Source of the DNA: Proales similis
Lineage: Eukaryota > Rotifera > Eurotatoria > Ploima > Proalidae
Direction: 5' to 3'
Length of the DNA stretch: 64,000 nt
Assembly (NCBI GenBank): GCA_019059635.1
Contig: JAGVRJ010000013.1
Location: forward strand, 1,054,001-1,118,000
Below, piece by piece: positions 11,801-23,059 of the stretch. Both the position numbers and the translations under genes were made by a program. Within the stretch, counting starts at the first letter, position 1. Each line of letters opens with the position of its first letter. The notes under the pieces were generated by a model. The model was given only the letters and a program-made list of their open reading frames with translations. It did not search any database and had not been told where the DNA came from.

Positions 11801-14800
11801 GATAATCTGATAAAAAGCCTTCATGCGAACGTCAACTCACAGCTCGAGTTTGAAAAATTCATCGTGGCCCGCTACATGTTCTGGAAGTACTTCTGGCGGT
11901 TCAAAGACGAGCTCGCCTGCGACTCGTGCCAAATGCATCCCACGCAAAGCTGGATAGTTTGTTTGGAGTGCGCCAACACAATCTATTGTCTGGCCTGCTT
12001 CACTCGTCTGATCGCCGAGCTGCAAACAAAAGAAGAAGCCGAACGCCAAACAGGCGTCAAGTCAAGCAAATGCTTTCATAACGCGTCCCAGCACCGAAAC
12101 GATCATCTCGTTCTGTTGATTGGATCGCAGTGCGATCAATGCGGCTCAGTGATCATCGGACGTCAAGTGCTAGACCCTAAAAATCCACAAGTGAGATACT
12201 GCTACCCGTGCACTCAACAGTCGGCGATCAGCAACTATCCGTTCGGCCAAGACAAAACGAGCAGTTTGAGTGAGACGCAGATTGTCGAGCCTTGCCTCAT
12301 CCGGGTCCTTACCAAGCGATCCGATGTGCAGCTATTTGCCCATGCCTACTGCAATGGAATGAACGCCGAGCTGGCGCTTCTAACCGCTCATTTGAGCCGT
12401 CAATGTGAACATGCGGCTTCAATTGCCCGCCAGCTAGTGGCTCTCTACGCGACTCTTCTCCACAAGGCCACAGACTTCGAGATCGCCGACGATCAACTCA
12501 GCTTGTTCGCTTTTGTGCGCTTTCAAAAGCTCATTGGTGTTCTGACTGCCATCTTGAAGACCAATGGCAACTTGTTGTCACCTCAAAACCCGCACACTGA
12601 TTCAAACGGCCCACTCGAACTGAGCGAGCTGGTTAAAAGAGTTGACCTAAGTCTGCAGTCGCAGGCCTGTTCGCTGCCATCAGAAGCAGTGAGCGTCGAC
12701 GTTCTTCTTCAACTCGGATTCAAACTCCTTCAGCCGAGTTTTTACTCACTTCTCGGCCAAGCCCGCTATTTACAAGCAATCGAACTTGTTCGGGTATTGC
12801 TTTGCCTGTCAGAGCCATCCAGGGCTGGCCAAGACGATGAGAGTTGGCTGGAGCCGTCGATTGAGCAGCTCTTTGACCTGATCGTTCGTTTTGGAGAAAT
12901 GAACGAGATCGGAGTGGGCACAGCGATATTCGCCTCACTCAAACAGCTCTATCAAGAGCACAAGTGGTCAACTACGATTGAGAAATGTCTAGTCAGCTAT
13001 TTGACCGAGGCAAGGATTGGCGAGAAGGGCCGGCGAGTTGTGATGTTCACGTTTGCCAATCAGCTCATGGGCCTATATCCGGGCATGAGAGCTTCATTCG
13101 TTCCCATCTCGCAATACAGCGCTCAAGGCGTTTTAAAGTCGCCAGATGAGCTGCAGTCGTCGTTTGTGCTCGAGCTGAACCACTCGTCGCCCTCGGCCAA
13201 TGTGCTGTTCTGTGAGCCGAGCTCCCGTTGGTCTGTGCTCCAGAAGGGCTCCCACTGGGGCGTTGACATGTGGCGCATTGAGCCGGACCAGTCGCCGATC
13301 GTCTTCGGCACTTCGACTCTTCTCAGCAAGCTGCTCGATTTGCTCTCTCAGCAAATCGACAGCAATCAGGAGACGTTGCGAAATCTAAACGACAGCAAGC
13401 GAATGATTCTACTCTCGATCGTGCGAGTTGTGCGCAGTCACTTTATGGCCGATGGATTTGTCGCGCAACTGTTCGATGCAAAGTTCGTTCAACTGATATG
13501 CAGAATAGCGCAGTGCGACTCGTATCTGGACCCCAGGTGGCGTCTAGACCACCTTGAGTCGTTCTTGTCCGTGCTATTGCTTCGCGAGGTCGACTTTATT
13601 CACAGACAATCGAACAGTGACAGCCGATCGCGCGAAACAACGCCAAAAGTCAAATCAACGCAGACCACTGCTCTGAGAGAGAGTCTGTCAAAATCGACCA
13701 TCTCGTCCGAGCTTGTCGACGCTGACCACAATCAGATGTGTTGCACAGATGCGGTTCTCGGCCTATTCGATCCGGCCAGTCAAATATCCGACGCACTCGG
13801 CGATCTCAACAGAGAGCGCAAACGCGCCTTGAAGACCAGCAGAGCGCTTCTGAAAGACTGCTACCGCAAACTGAAAGTGTTCACCAACCTGACGCTCAAC
13901 CCAGTGGACAAGTTCAACTTCAAAGGTCAGAAGAAATCGCAGAGCGGCAGCGACGAGCTCAACAATGAGCTAAGGACGTTGAGCCGAGCAGTTCTGATCA
14001 TCAACTGCCGCTTTCTGATGCTCAAGCTGACCGAGCAGGCGTGGCGCTGTGGCCGCTTTGAATTGGACACATTTGGCCTTGGCAAGCACGAGTCGATGAT
14101 GAACCTGTTGAATATGAGCACCAAGAACTGGCAGCTGAATGAGTGCATCAAGTCAATATTTCACATTCTAGTGACGAGCTGGCTGAATAGAACCGACCGC
14201 CTGCAGCAGACAGTCGAGTACTTTGTTGAGCAGTTTCGACCCAACCTGAAGCTATTGAACCGATCAGAGTGGAGCATGAAAACTCATCCGGCCGAAGCGA
14301 CTGGCGAGATCAAAGTGGCCATGGCCAGAGTGCTCGAAGAGAAGAGCATTATGTTTCTGTCGAGCGGCAGTCGCCACCGCCTGGTGTCCGAGTCACTTAG
14401 TTCGTTTCAAGACAACGAACTGATCGCCTGTTTTCAACTTAAAAACCAACAGGCCAAGAGCGACGAGTTGGACAATGAGCTGATCAAGGCCCATTTGAGC
14501 GCGTTTAAAAGAAGAAGCCCGACGAACAAGGGCGAAGACGAGCCGAGTGTTGATTCGATCGAGTCGAGCGAAGAAGAGAACGCCTCGACTCTGGTTGCTC
14601 CCAAGGCGACCATTTCTGAAGACGACATAAGCCAAGAAGACGAGGAGCCAAAAAGCAGTCAAACGGGCGCCAAAAGAATCAACCTGAAAATTGGAGCGAA
14701 TCAGATTCTAAAGCTAACAAATATCGCCAAGTGGCTCAGCTCAAAGCCAAGTGCGCCAAGCGAGAGTTTGTTGAGTCTGAGCTATTGGTATAGAAAGCGT

Positions 14801-15802
14801 GATTATTTCAAGGAGGAGAATGGTGGCGACAACGATGACGACGACAACGACGGTGATGACCAGGACAGCGACGATAGTGATGACAGCGATGAGAGCAGTC
14901 CGAGCAGCGACTCGTCCAGCGAGAGCAGCGAATCGGAAAGCAGTGAAGATTACACGTGTCCAAGCGAAGACTACAACGACTGGACGACGACGGGCAACCG
15001 CGAGCTCGACTTGACCGACTTGGGCCCAGTGCAGGCTGTGACTGGCCATCAAAGCTCGGGCGAGAACTTCATCACGGCCAACACGAGCGTAGAGCCGAGC
15101 GCAACGGTCAAGGCCAAAAAGAGTCGCAACTTGAACATAGAATTCGACACTCTGAGGCAGGTGCCGTGTCTGGCATTTCCATGCATCGAAAAGCTCAAGT
15201 GGACACTGAAGCCGAGCAGCAGTGAAGCGCGCAGCTGTCAAATGAAATTCTTCAGCTCGCTCTGCTTCAACTTCGATGGCGCCTACGAATTTGTCGACCA
15301 ACTAATCCAAGCGATGAGCGAGAGCCAGTTTGAAACTATCGACTGGTCAATAATCTGGAAGCGTCTGATCGAACACACTTGCTCGCACGCATTCGAAAAG
15401 CGTCTAAAACTGATCGCCCTGTTGCTCAAGCTTATGAAAAAGGCCGACGCGTTTGAGGTGAGGCTCAATGTAGCTGAGCTGAGGCCATTGAAGAAACTGC
15501 ACTACAACGCGTGCATGCGGCCCTCGGACAACTCGAGTCTAATCGCAGCCCTCTACGAGTTGTTCTATTGGGCCGAGCTGATCGCCAGCAAACAGGACAA
15601 GCTAAGCGAGTTCAAAGCCCACATGAAAGAGCGAGACGAGCTGATTAAACAGGTGCGTCACGGCGCCTATGTAGTCCGCTGCATTCAGTTTGCAGTCGGC
15701 GACTCACGACCGCAGCACGAGCTGAGCAAACCATTGAGTCGCATTTCTCTCAACTCTTCAGGAGACCACGGTGAAAGCGACTCGACTGAAGCGAGCGACT
15801 GA
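5822..15802 (+). CDS. ZZEF1: ZZ-type zinc finger and EF-hand domain protein (ZZEF1 orthologue)
   Basis: Joining about 16 exons gives roughly 2,980-3,000 residues, close to vertebrate ZZEF1. The order matches the family: an N-terminal EF-hand-like helical region, a DOC/APC10-like beta domain (encoded by 6701-7452), a long helical middle, and two adjacent ZZ zinc fingers around residues 1,700-1,770 (Cys pairs CDSC and CLEC from 11918, then CDQC and CYPC near 12130-12205). A very acidic Asp/Ser tract lies near 14820-14955 and a helical C-terminus follows. ZZ fingers bind peptide N-termini or histone tails in related proteins; the cell role of ZZEF1 is poorly defined. Introns are 53-120 nt, all in the first 4.4 kb, one with a GC donor (6251-6320). 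Everything from 10201 is one 5.6-kb exon. Acceptor choice at 6700 versus 6724, and inclusion of 8446-8481, are unsettled but do not change frame. Confidence 0.9.
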
Positions 15803-16132
15803 CGCACGCCCTGTTCTTGTCCTGTTCGTCTGTGTTGGGTGCGCTCTTTCGCTTCTAATTCAGCTTGTGCCTACTCTCGGTGACCTCTCTTCTCTTTTTC
15901 GTTGGTATTTATTTATCTTTTAGTAATGTGCTGCGAGCAATCTTTGATTTGAGATTATAGCCCGATCGCAGAGATAGAGCGAAAGGCAAAGCAACCAAAC
16001 GAAAAGTTCGATTGCGTATTGATAATGATTTTGAATTTTTTTGAATTTTATTTAAGCGAACCATCGAAACGAGTTGCGCCAGTGACAACAAATTTCATCG
16101 AAAATAAAGAAGAAAACGCGCCTCTAACTCGT
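15803..16132. other. ZZEF1 3' UTR and convergent intergenic gap
   Basis: 330 bp between two convergent genes. It holds an AATAAA at about 16103-16108 that could serve ZZEF1, and TTTATT-type sequence near 15908 that could serve the opposite-strand gene. No coding potential seen. Confidence 0.5.
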
Positions 16133-17336
16133 TCATTTCTTTTTTTTCAATGCGTCGACCAGCTGCTTGATGCGGTTCTCCATATCTTGTCTGCTGTTGA
16201 GCAGGAGGGTCTTGCTGTCAATCTCGCGCTTGAGCCGCTCTCGCTCGGCCTCTTTGACTTTGGTCCAGCCCTGTGTTGATTTGCGACTATTTAGCAAAGG
16301 CTCGACGAGGAGCTTTCAATATTTGACTCACGCTCGACTTGGTCGGCTCTCTTCTGCTTGCCTCGTCCATCCTCTTTGCTTCTCTCTCTTCTCTCGCTTT
16401 TATCTAAACCAGAGAGTGATGAAGATGAAACGTGACATCAACTAGCGAAATTGTCAAATGCCTGTTCGCCAAGCTCGTCGATCAGAATCTGCAGCTGTGC
16501 CGCTTGCTCTTTCAGACTTTCAACTTGTTGAGTGAGCGTCGCAATCGTTCGCTTTTTGGCCTCCACTTAAATCGGTAAAAAATGTTGAAAGCGAAGGCCA
16601 GTGGAAGGAAGTCGAACGCTTTGTGTTTGCGCTTTGATTACTCAGCTCGAGGCGACTCTTCTCCAGCGCTTGCATGTTCCTTATTTCCTCGTTTGTTCTA
16701 ATCAAACTCAAACGCGCCTGCTGCACGAGCGCCTTGCGCTTCTCAAATTTCTCTTTGAACGCGTCTGTTTCTCTAATATCCGCTCGCTCGTCTCAGGTTT
16801 AGCTAGGTGCAGTTGCCGGTTTAAACTCACTCTTTTCGCTCTTCAAATCGCCTACGCATCTGGTCGATTTGCACTATTTTCTCATTGCCCTCGTCGACAA
16901 GCTTATTCCAATCTGAGCAATAAGTTTGAGATATCATTCGATTATACCAAATTAAAGCGGCTGGTCCGCATTCAGAAAGAGAGCCGAGTCGAGTAATAAA
17001 TCAAATTTACTTGCCGACAGAGTGGCTATCGTGCGCTGCCGCTCGAGCAGTTTAGCTTTCAATTGGTTGTTAATTGCACGCTCACGTTCAACGCTAGTCC
17101 TCATTGCGTCTAATCGGCTTGTTTCTTGCCAATCTTGCATGACAATCAACATTCAATGGCACGCGAGCAAGCTCCGGCAAACAACAACAACAAGCGAAAG
17201 CAAAAAAGTTCTAACCCGCGTGAGAACTAATCGATGCTGGTGGCCAGCGCTGATGACTCGAACGTTCTTCGTCAGGCTGAGGCACACGTGCAGGGTCACT
17301 ACTCGACTCTCGGCTGGCAGCTGCCTTTAAACTCAT
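16133..17336 (-). CDS. Coiled-coil protein, family not recognised
   Basis: A chain of at least six short minus-strand exons separated by introns of ordinary size gives a protein of roughly 300 residues. After a Ser/Pro-rich N-terminus starting at ATG 17336, nearly all of it is charged heptad-like helix rich in Glu, Lys, Arg, Gln and Leu. Examples are the stretches around 17120-17010, 16930-16830, 16760-16640, 16560-16450 and 16270-16136. It ends in a run of lysines. No globular domain is visible. Such architecture is common in ciliary, centrosomal and cytoskeletal scaffold proteins, but I cannot assign it. An earlier ATG at 17453 is open in the same frame but would encode a poly-Lys run from an A tract, so I prefer 17336. 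Exon joins are approximate. Confidence 0.6.
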
Positions 17337-17459
17337 CTCAGTTTTTTTTTTTTTATTTGACGAATGCGTTTTCGACTCGATTTGCGTCAGAAAGTGAATG
17401 AGCCGCTCGAGGCATCCGCACGCCCTCCTCCTACTCGCCATCATCTTGTTCATCGAGGT

Positions 17460-18311
17460 GAGTCAATAGCAAGTCAAGTGCAGTTTTGTTGAGGGACAAG
17501 CGAAATTGCAAAAAAACTTTCGGCCGCAGCAGTCATTTGCTTTTCGCCCGCTCTTTTGGCAGCGCAGGTTTTGTTCTGAGAGCTCTTGCTCTGGTGGCCG
17601 TTGAGTTGAGCCAAAAATTGAATTGAGCAAATAAAAGCCAAATTTGATCCACCAAGCGATTCTTGTTTCTGTTTTTTTTTGAATTTGTTTTATTTGTTTC
17701 TTTCAGAAATTTTTATGCATTTTAGTGTTGTTGTTAGTTTAAGAGTGTGTGTGTGAGTGTGTTGAGTGTTAAGTTAAATTAATTACAAGAGAGAGAGAGA
17801 GAGAGAAAGCAGTTGTAGCACAAAAGTAGCAAAGATAAAAATCAAATCAATAATAATAAAGATCTCAAGTATTGAAAGAGGAATGCCAAAGAAAGCAAAC
17901 AAAAGTCGAGTAGGATTGAGCTTATTGAGGAGTTTGCATTCAAAAAGAAAACAGAGCGATGCCGGCAAACAGTGGAGCGCCGCTCAGACAGGCGTTAAAT
18001 AATCTTGAGCTGACCAGTTTCATAGATGCAATGTGATCTATTCAACGGAGATGTGGCCGGCGTCTCGGTTTGGATCGGCTGGACGCGTGTTGTTCGTTCT
18101 CTTGCTTGCTTGAACGAATCAGGAATGATGAAGTGTAGTAACCGTTTATCAAACAAATAACCAGCAGCAGCCGCAGGAGGGGCCCCGCAGAAAGGAAAGC
18201 AATGCCTCAATTATTGAGTAGATGGGACGAGGAGAAAAACGAGAACGAGGCAGAACATGAACTTGGATGAATAATAATTTTACAAATGTCAACTCGCAAG
18301 CGAGCGAGTAG
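17460..18311. other. Non-coding interval, zinc-finger gene 3' UTR side
   Basis: About 850 bp without a supported gene. It includes a (GA)n tract at 17789-17806, GT-rich sequence near 17735-17770 and T-rich tracts. It probably contains the promoter of the coiled-coil gene and the 3' UTR of the zinc-finger gene. Confidence 0.5.
17789..17806. repeat. (GA)n microsatellite
   Basis: About 18 bp of GA dinucleotides. Confidence 0.9.
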
Positions 18312-21300
18312 TTAGGCGAGCAGGCGCTTGGCCACCGGCTCGCGCTCTTCATACTCAGAGTGAAGTATTTCGTGCTGCTTTAGGTGCCGCTGCAGGCCGA
18401 CAAAGTAGCGGCAGTAGCGACACTTGAATTGGTCATCTCGCACGAGATGGTGCGTTAGATGCTGGCGAATGTTGGCCAAGTTGCCGGTCTGATATGGACA
18501 TTGCTCACAGGCGAACGTTCTCTTGTTGGCGCTAAGTGATCCGCCGGGCGATCGAATCAGAAACGATGACTTGACCTCCTGGCCCTTTGAGTCGGTGAGC
18601 GTGACATCTTCTCTGATCGGGTCGGCGTCGGCCTTATTCTCTTGTTTGATGATGGACGCCACCGACTCGAGCGGCTTGAGAGTGCCGCAGCCGTTCAGTC
18701 CATTTTTTTCATTCAAATCGTCTGACTCGGCGTAATGGATGCATTCGTCGTCATCGTAGAACGAATGTGAACGCTTTAGACCATTTAGTTGGCCTGTCTC
18801 TCCTCTCGTTTGGTCATGGTCGTCCATTTTTTGCGGCCTTTGAGCTCTCGGCTTGAATGCAAACCCGCTGCTGCCTCTGATTCGAACGAATTTAGCGTCG
18901 CGCCGGTCCAAGTGCTGGAGAAGAATGTGCTTCTTGACGGCATACTGCCACTGAGACTTGAATGGACAACGGTTGCATTTAAATACTGATACGGTCCGAT
19001 TCGGCAGTTTACAATCGAATGAATAGTGCGAGAGAACGTGGCGCTTCATTCTCTGCTTGCTGGCGTGCTTGAACGGGCAAAATGAGCATTTGAAAAAGGC
19101 CGACTCGGCAGGTGTCTCCTGCACTTGGCTCTGGGGCGTGTGAGCGCTGGGCTCGGCGTTCGGCTGATTACTCGAACGTCGACTGACACGCGACAGCTCA
19201 TAGGCCTGAATGGTTTTGGACGCCTCGATTATGGACAATGTGCGCAGATAGGTCATGGCGGGCGCCTGGATGTTGTGCTTCACACGAATGTGGCGTAGAG
19301 TGTCCGCTTTGCGATCGGATCGGAATCCGCATATTGAACACTTGTACGGCTTTACGTTCAGCTCGGCGACAGAAACGGGCAGCCTCTCGACAGTTCCGTT
19401 CGAGCTGGTCTCGTCGTTGTTTTGAACGACGCTCGCCGAGTCGGCGTCCATCGAGTCGGATTGGACACTTTGAGTCTCGCCCGAGATTATCACGTAGCCC
19501 GACTGGCCGCGATGCACAGTTCTCAAGTGCTTTTGAATGTCCCATTTCCACTTGCTGGATCGGAGACACAGCGAGCATTTGAACTTGCGCTCGCGAGCGG
19601 CAGTGTCGTTGGGCGTGGCTCCGTTCCGATGCTCACTCTCGTCGCCGGTGGCCACTTTGGGCGAGTTGTGCGAGGCGTGGTAGGGCGAGTGGCTGTAGTT
19701 GTTGTGCATGTAGCTCTCGATTGATTGACGAGCCTCGCTCTCTGTCAGACAGATCACCTCCGACTCAAAGTCGTTGTGGATCTTTCTCAAGTGCTTTTGA
19801 ATGTCCCATTTGAAATTGGCGCGGCGTTTGCACACCGGACACATGAAGCGCTTGAGGTTGTAGTGAGTGGCCAGATGCAGTTGAAGTTTGGCCGCGCTCT
19901 TGCCCACAAACGGACAAAATGTGCATTGGAATCGGCTGCTCTGTTCGGTGACGTTCTCCAGAGTGCTCGGCGTGTTGAAGCTTGGCCTTTGACTGCTGCG
20001 CTCGTTGAAGAGGTCTTCGGCCTCGTCCTCGATCACCTCGTCGAGAACGTCGTCCGGCACGTCCATGAACTGAGCTTGCTGCACAACGGGCGTCTCGCTC
20101 TGCATGGTGGGCACCTCGCTGCTGGGCACGTTGGTGAAGCTGGCGTTCATGCTGTTGTTCTCCGACGATGAGTAGTAGACGCTCGAGTTGTTTAGCGACT
20201 GCACACTTTTCACCGAGCCCGGATGACGTCGGCTCTGATGCTTGAACACGTCGCCCTTGTAGTTGGCCTTGTAGTCGCAGTACGAGCAGCCGAACAGCTT
20301 CTCTTCGTTCTCAAAGTCTTCGTTCTGCTTGGGCTTGAGCAGCGAGTAGACCTGGCGAATGTCGAGCGTGCTCAAGTTGAAATGGTCCACGTAGCTGTGC
20401 GCAATTGTGTCGGCTTTTTGATGCTTGCGCTTGAGATGCACCACACAGTCGCCTCGGTACTTGTAGACCGAATTGCACAGTACGCATCTGAACGACTTGC
20501 CGCACAAGTGACTCTGCACGTGCTCGAGATATTCGCTGCCTTCGCTCGATCTGTACACACAATAGGGACAGTCAAGGCAGTCGTCTGAGGAAGGATTCTC
20601 TTCCTTCAGATTGAAAGAGATGTTTCGGCGCTGAATGCGATTGAAGTTTCTGTTGAGCAGGTTCTTTTGTCGCTCGTCTTTGTTGTCGCTGGAGGCCCAC
20701 TTTTGGGTGCCCTCCTCGCTGCCGTCGTCTTCCTCGTCGCCTCTGTCCACGCCGTGCTTTAGACGCAGGTGCTTGCTCAAATCGCTCGGCCGCTTGTATG
20801 TGCACGGACACATGTGACACTGAAAGCGAAGGGCGCCTTCGCGTCCGCTTCCGTCGTTTAGCTCGCTGAGCAACTCGTTTGTGGTCGTGTTTATCTCGCT
20901 CGACTGTATGAGCATCTCGTCCTGCAGTCCCTTTTTGCCCATGAACCGATTCAAGGGCGAGTTGACGTCGATTTTGTGCCTGAGCAGCGTGTGCCGCTCT
21001 ACCTTGCCGCTGTATTGCGACGCGTACTGGCAGTAGTTGCACTCGTGCACATTTATTTTCTCGTTGTGAAAGTTCTTGCGATGATAGAGCACAGCGCGCG
21101 GATTGTTTGTGAAGAACTCGCATCGCTTGCATGCATACTGCCGCTCGTAGTGGTTGTCCGAGTTTAGCACAGACGCTGGCGTTTGGGCGAAAGCGGCCGG
21201 CGCCGCCTGATTGGGCATGTTCCAGCCGCCGAACATGTCCTCGTCGTCGGCCATGGGAAACTCGCAGCCGTCATCGAGCTCGTCCTCTTCGAGCCGCTCG

Positions 21301-21476
21301 TTGAACAAGTCCTCTTCCTCGTCGGGCATGTCGAGCTCGTCTAGCAGCATGGAGTTGTTGAGGAGGCGAGAGCGATCGGCGCCGCCCGCGTGCCGCTTCT
21401 CCATGTGCTCGTCGAGCTCCTCAAGCCGGTCGGCGTTAAAGTTACACTCTGGGCACTGGTAAACTGTGCTCTCCAT
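18312..21476 (-). CDS. C2H2 zinc-finger protein with 15 fingers
   Basis: A single intron-free frame of 1,054 codons starting at ATG 21476. I count 15 C2H2-type fingers, from CPEC near residue 8 to CRYC near the C-terminus, spread singly or in pairs instead of as one tight array. Between them lie acidic and Ser/Asn-rich linkers, including an Asp/Glu-rich block at about residues 45-85. Several fingers have aromatic residues (Phe, Tyr) after the second Cys, as in REST/Charlatan-like and hunchback-like factors. Fingers 9 and 10 share the core KWDIQKHLR. It is likely a nuclear DNA-binding transcription factor. The dispersed spacing fits REST-like repressors best, but I would not assign orthology. 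The opposite strand also has open frames, which I read as compositional shadows. Confidence 0.9.
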   Translation of the reverse strand: MESTVYQCPECNFNADRLEELDEHMEKRHAGGADRSRLLNNSMLLDELDMPDEEEDLFNERLEEDELDDGCEFPMADDEDMFGGWNMPNQAAPAAFAQTPASVLNSDNHYERQYACKRCEFFTNNPRAVLYHRKNFHNEKINVHECNYCQYASQYSGKVERHTLLRHKIDVNSPLNRFMGKKGLQDEMLIQSSEINTTTNELLSELNDGSGREGALRFQCHMCPCTYKRPSDLSKHLRLKHGVDRGDEEDDGSEEGTQKWASSDNKDERQKNLLNRNFNRIQRRNISFNLKEENPSSDDCLDCPYCVYRSSEGSEYLEHVQSHLCGKSFRCVLCNSVYKYRGDCVVHLKRKHQKADTIAHSYVDHFNLSTLDIRQVYSLLKPKQNEDFENEEKLFGCSYCDYKANYKGDVFKHQSRRHPGSVKSVQSLNNSSVYYSSSENNSMNASFTNVPSSEVPTMQSETPVVQQAQFMDVPDDVLDEVIEDEAEDLFNERSSQRPSFNTPSTLENVTEQSSRFQCTFCPFVGKSAAKLQLHLATHYNLKRFMCPVCKRRANFKWDIQKHLRKIHNDFESEVICLTESEARQSIESYMHNNYSHSPYHASHNSPKVATGDESEHRNGATPNDTAARERKFKCSLCLRSSKWKWDIQKHLRTVHRGQSGYVIISGETQSVQSDSMDADSASVVQNNDETSSNGTVERLPVSVAELNVKPYKCSICGFRSDRKADTLRHIRVKHNIQAPAMTYLRTLSIIEASKTIQAYELSRVSRRSSNQPNAEPSAHTPQSQVQETPAESAFFKCSFCPFKHASKQRMKRHVLSHYSFDCKLPNRTVSVFKCNRCPFKSQWQYAVKKHILLQHLDRRDAKFVRIRGSSGFAFKPRAQRPQKMDDHDQTRGETGQLNGLKRSHSFYDDDECIHYAESDDLNEKNGLNGCGTLKPLESVASIIKQENKADADPIREDVTLTDSKGQEVKSSFLIRSPGGSLSANKRTFACEQCPYQTGNLANIRQHLTHHLVRDDQFKCRYCRYFVGLQRHLKQHEILHSEYEEREPVAKRLLA

Positions 21477-23059
21477 CTTGTCCGTGCACCGTTGATCTCT
21501 CGAATGCGCAGGTAAATGTGTCTAGATGGCGGAGAACGGGTCAAATGAATTATGGAAGGAATGTGCGATGCTGCTCTTCTCAAGCTCAGCACACACACAA
21601 GACTTTGTCCAATGAGCAACGTATTATTATAAATAATAATAAATGAGGAAGGCGAGCGAACGCTGTCCCGCACCTCGCACAAACGGTCACATGCAAAAGT
21701 AAATGGCGGCGGCGGCAATGACTGCGCCGCCACCGCCGCCGAATGCGACGAGTGAATGAACACGCTAGCGCAGAAAGCCGTTCTGATCCAGCCCCAGTCG
21801 TGCCATGCGTACATGGCTGGTTGGCAAAAATGGTTCGCACTCTCTTAATTTATTCGCTCGCTCGGCAAGCCAAAGTGGCGAACCAGATTTGACGAATAAT
21901 TTATTTATGTCCGTGCCGGGCCAGTGCCAGCCAGCCTCCGCCCGCCCGCCCTTCTAATGTCGCCATTTGCTTATTCGCGTTCTAACCGCTCGGGCCGAGA
22001 ATGCACCATATGCGGCCGACCGCAGGCATCTGTCGCTCTGCTCCATTCCTGCGGCCCGAGCGCCGAGCACACGCTTGCCAACTACAAAGAGCTGATGCGG
22101 ACACGTTTCCACGACGACGCTCTTCTTGCTTGCCACCTTTTGCCATTTGCTTAGCGCGTCCTCCTTTGTTGCCAAAGTGCCAAGCCCTTCCAATTCCATT
22201 CGCTCCGTCTCACTCTCTAATTATAGCACAAAAGAGGAACGAACAAACGCGTGTGGTGTAATCCAATGCTTGCCAATGCACGCCGCTCTGAACGCCAATC
22301 GAGCGCCAACCGTTGCCTCAGACTATACGCGTGCTCTCTTTTCCGGACTCAACCTGAGGTCAAGTCCCACTTTGCAAAGGTCGACCGGCCCTCACTCTCC
22401 GGCCAAACTAAACACGCGCATACACTTTGCTCCCTTCCCGTCTCTGCTCTCTATTCCGACCGTCTGTGACTGACTGACTGCAACCTGGCAGGGAATTTTT
22501 GACACAATCAAGACTTGACATTCTCTCGTCTGCTGCCTGACCTCTGACCTGAAGGAACCAGTTGGCCAAACTCTCTCACTCAGCCTCGTTCGGCGTCATT
22601 TTCGAGCGCTACATCGCTGCCTTTCCATCCGAATGCACTTGATCTGGCCGCCTTGGGAAATTAGGAATGAATAATAAAGAAAAAAAAAACTGAGGCCCGA
22701 TATTGTTCTCAAATTCTGAAGACTCAGATCAGTCAGAGTTGCCTCTGGTTTTGATTTTAAATATTTGCCCAAGTAGCTCGACGCAGCTATCATAGACAAG
22801 CCGTTTGGACCCGAGTGCGATTCAGACTCCCGCCGCGTTTGCTCTTGTCTTCTGCAAACGCAACTAGACTCGAGCTCTATTGACTACTTTGCACTTTGGA
22901 TGAAAATTTTCGTCACAGACAAGAGTCGCTTTAGATTCGCCAAGCGGCGAGCATAATCGTTTTCATTCGAGATTATGAACTGCTCGCGCGCTCTCTCACC
23001 CACACCGAGCGCACACGCTTGTAGCTCTGAAAGCAAATATTAAATGACAGACGCGAGAT
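21477..23059. other. Divergent intergenic interval between zinc-finger gene and EMC2
   Basis: 1.6 kb with no supported gene. It probably carries promoters for both flanking genes. Short open frames here have no recognisable features. Confidence 0.5.

Noticed and set aside
10211-15802. UBR4 or HERC2 as identity of the large plus-strand gene
   Set aside because: No UBR box, HECT or RCC1 repeats; DOC domain, paired ZZ fingers and collinearity with ZZEF1 over about 3,000 residues fit better.
19725-20588. Long plus-strand frames opposite the zinc-finger gene
   Set aside because: They mirror the codons of the real gene, have no domain resemblance and start or stop arbitrarily.
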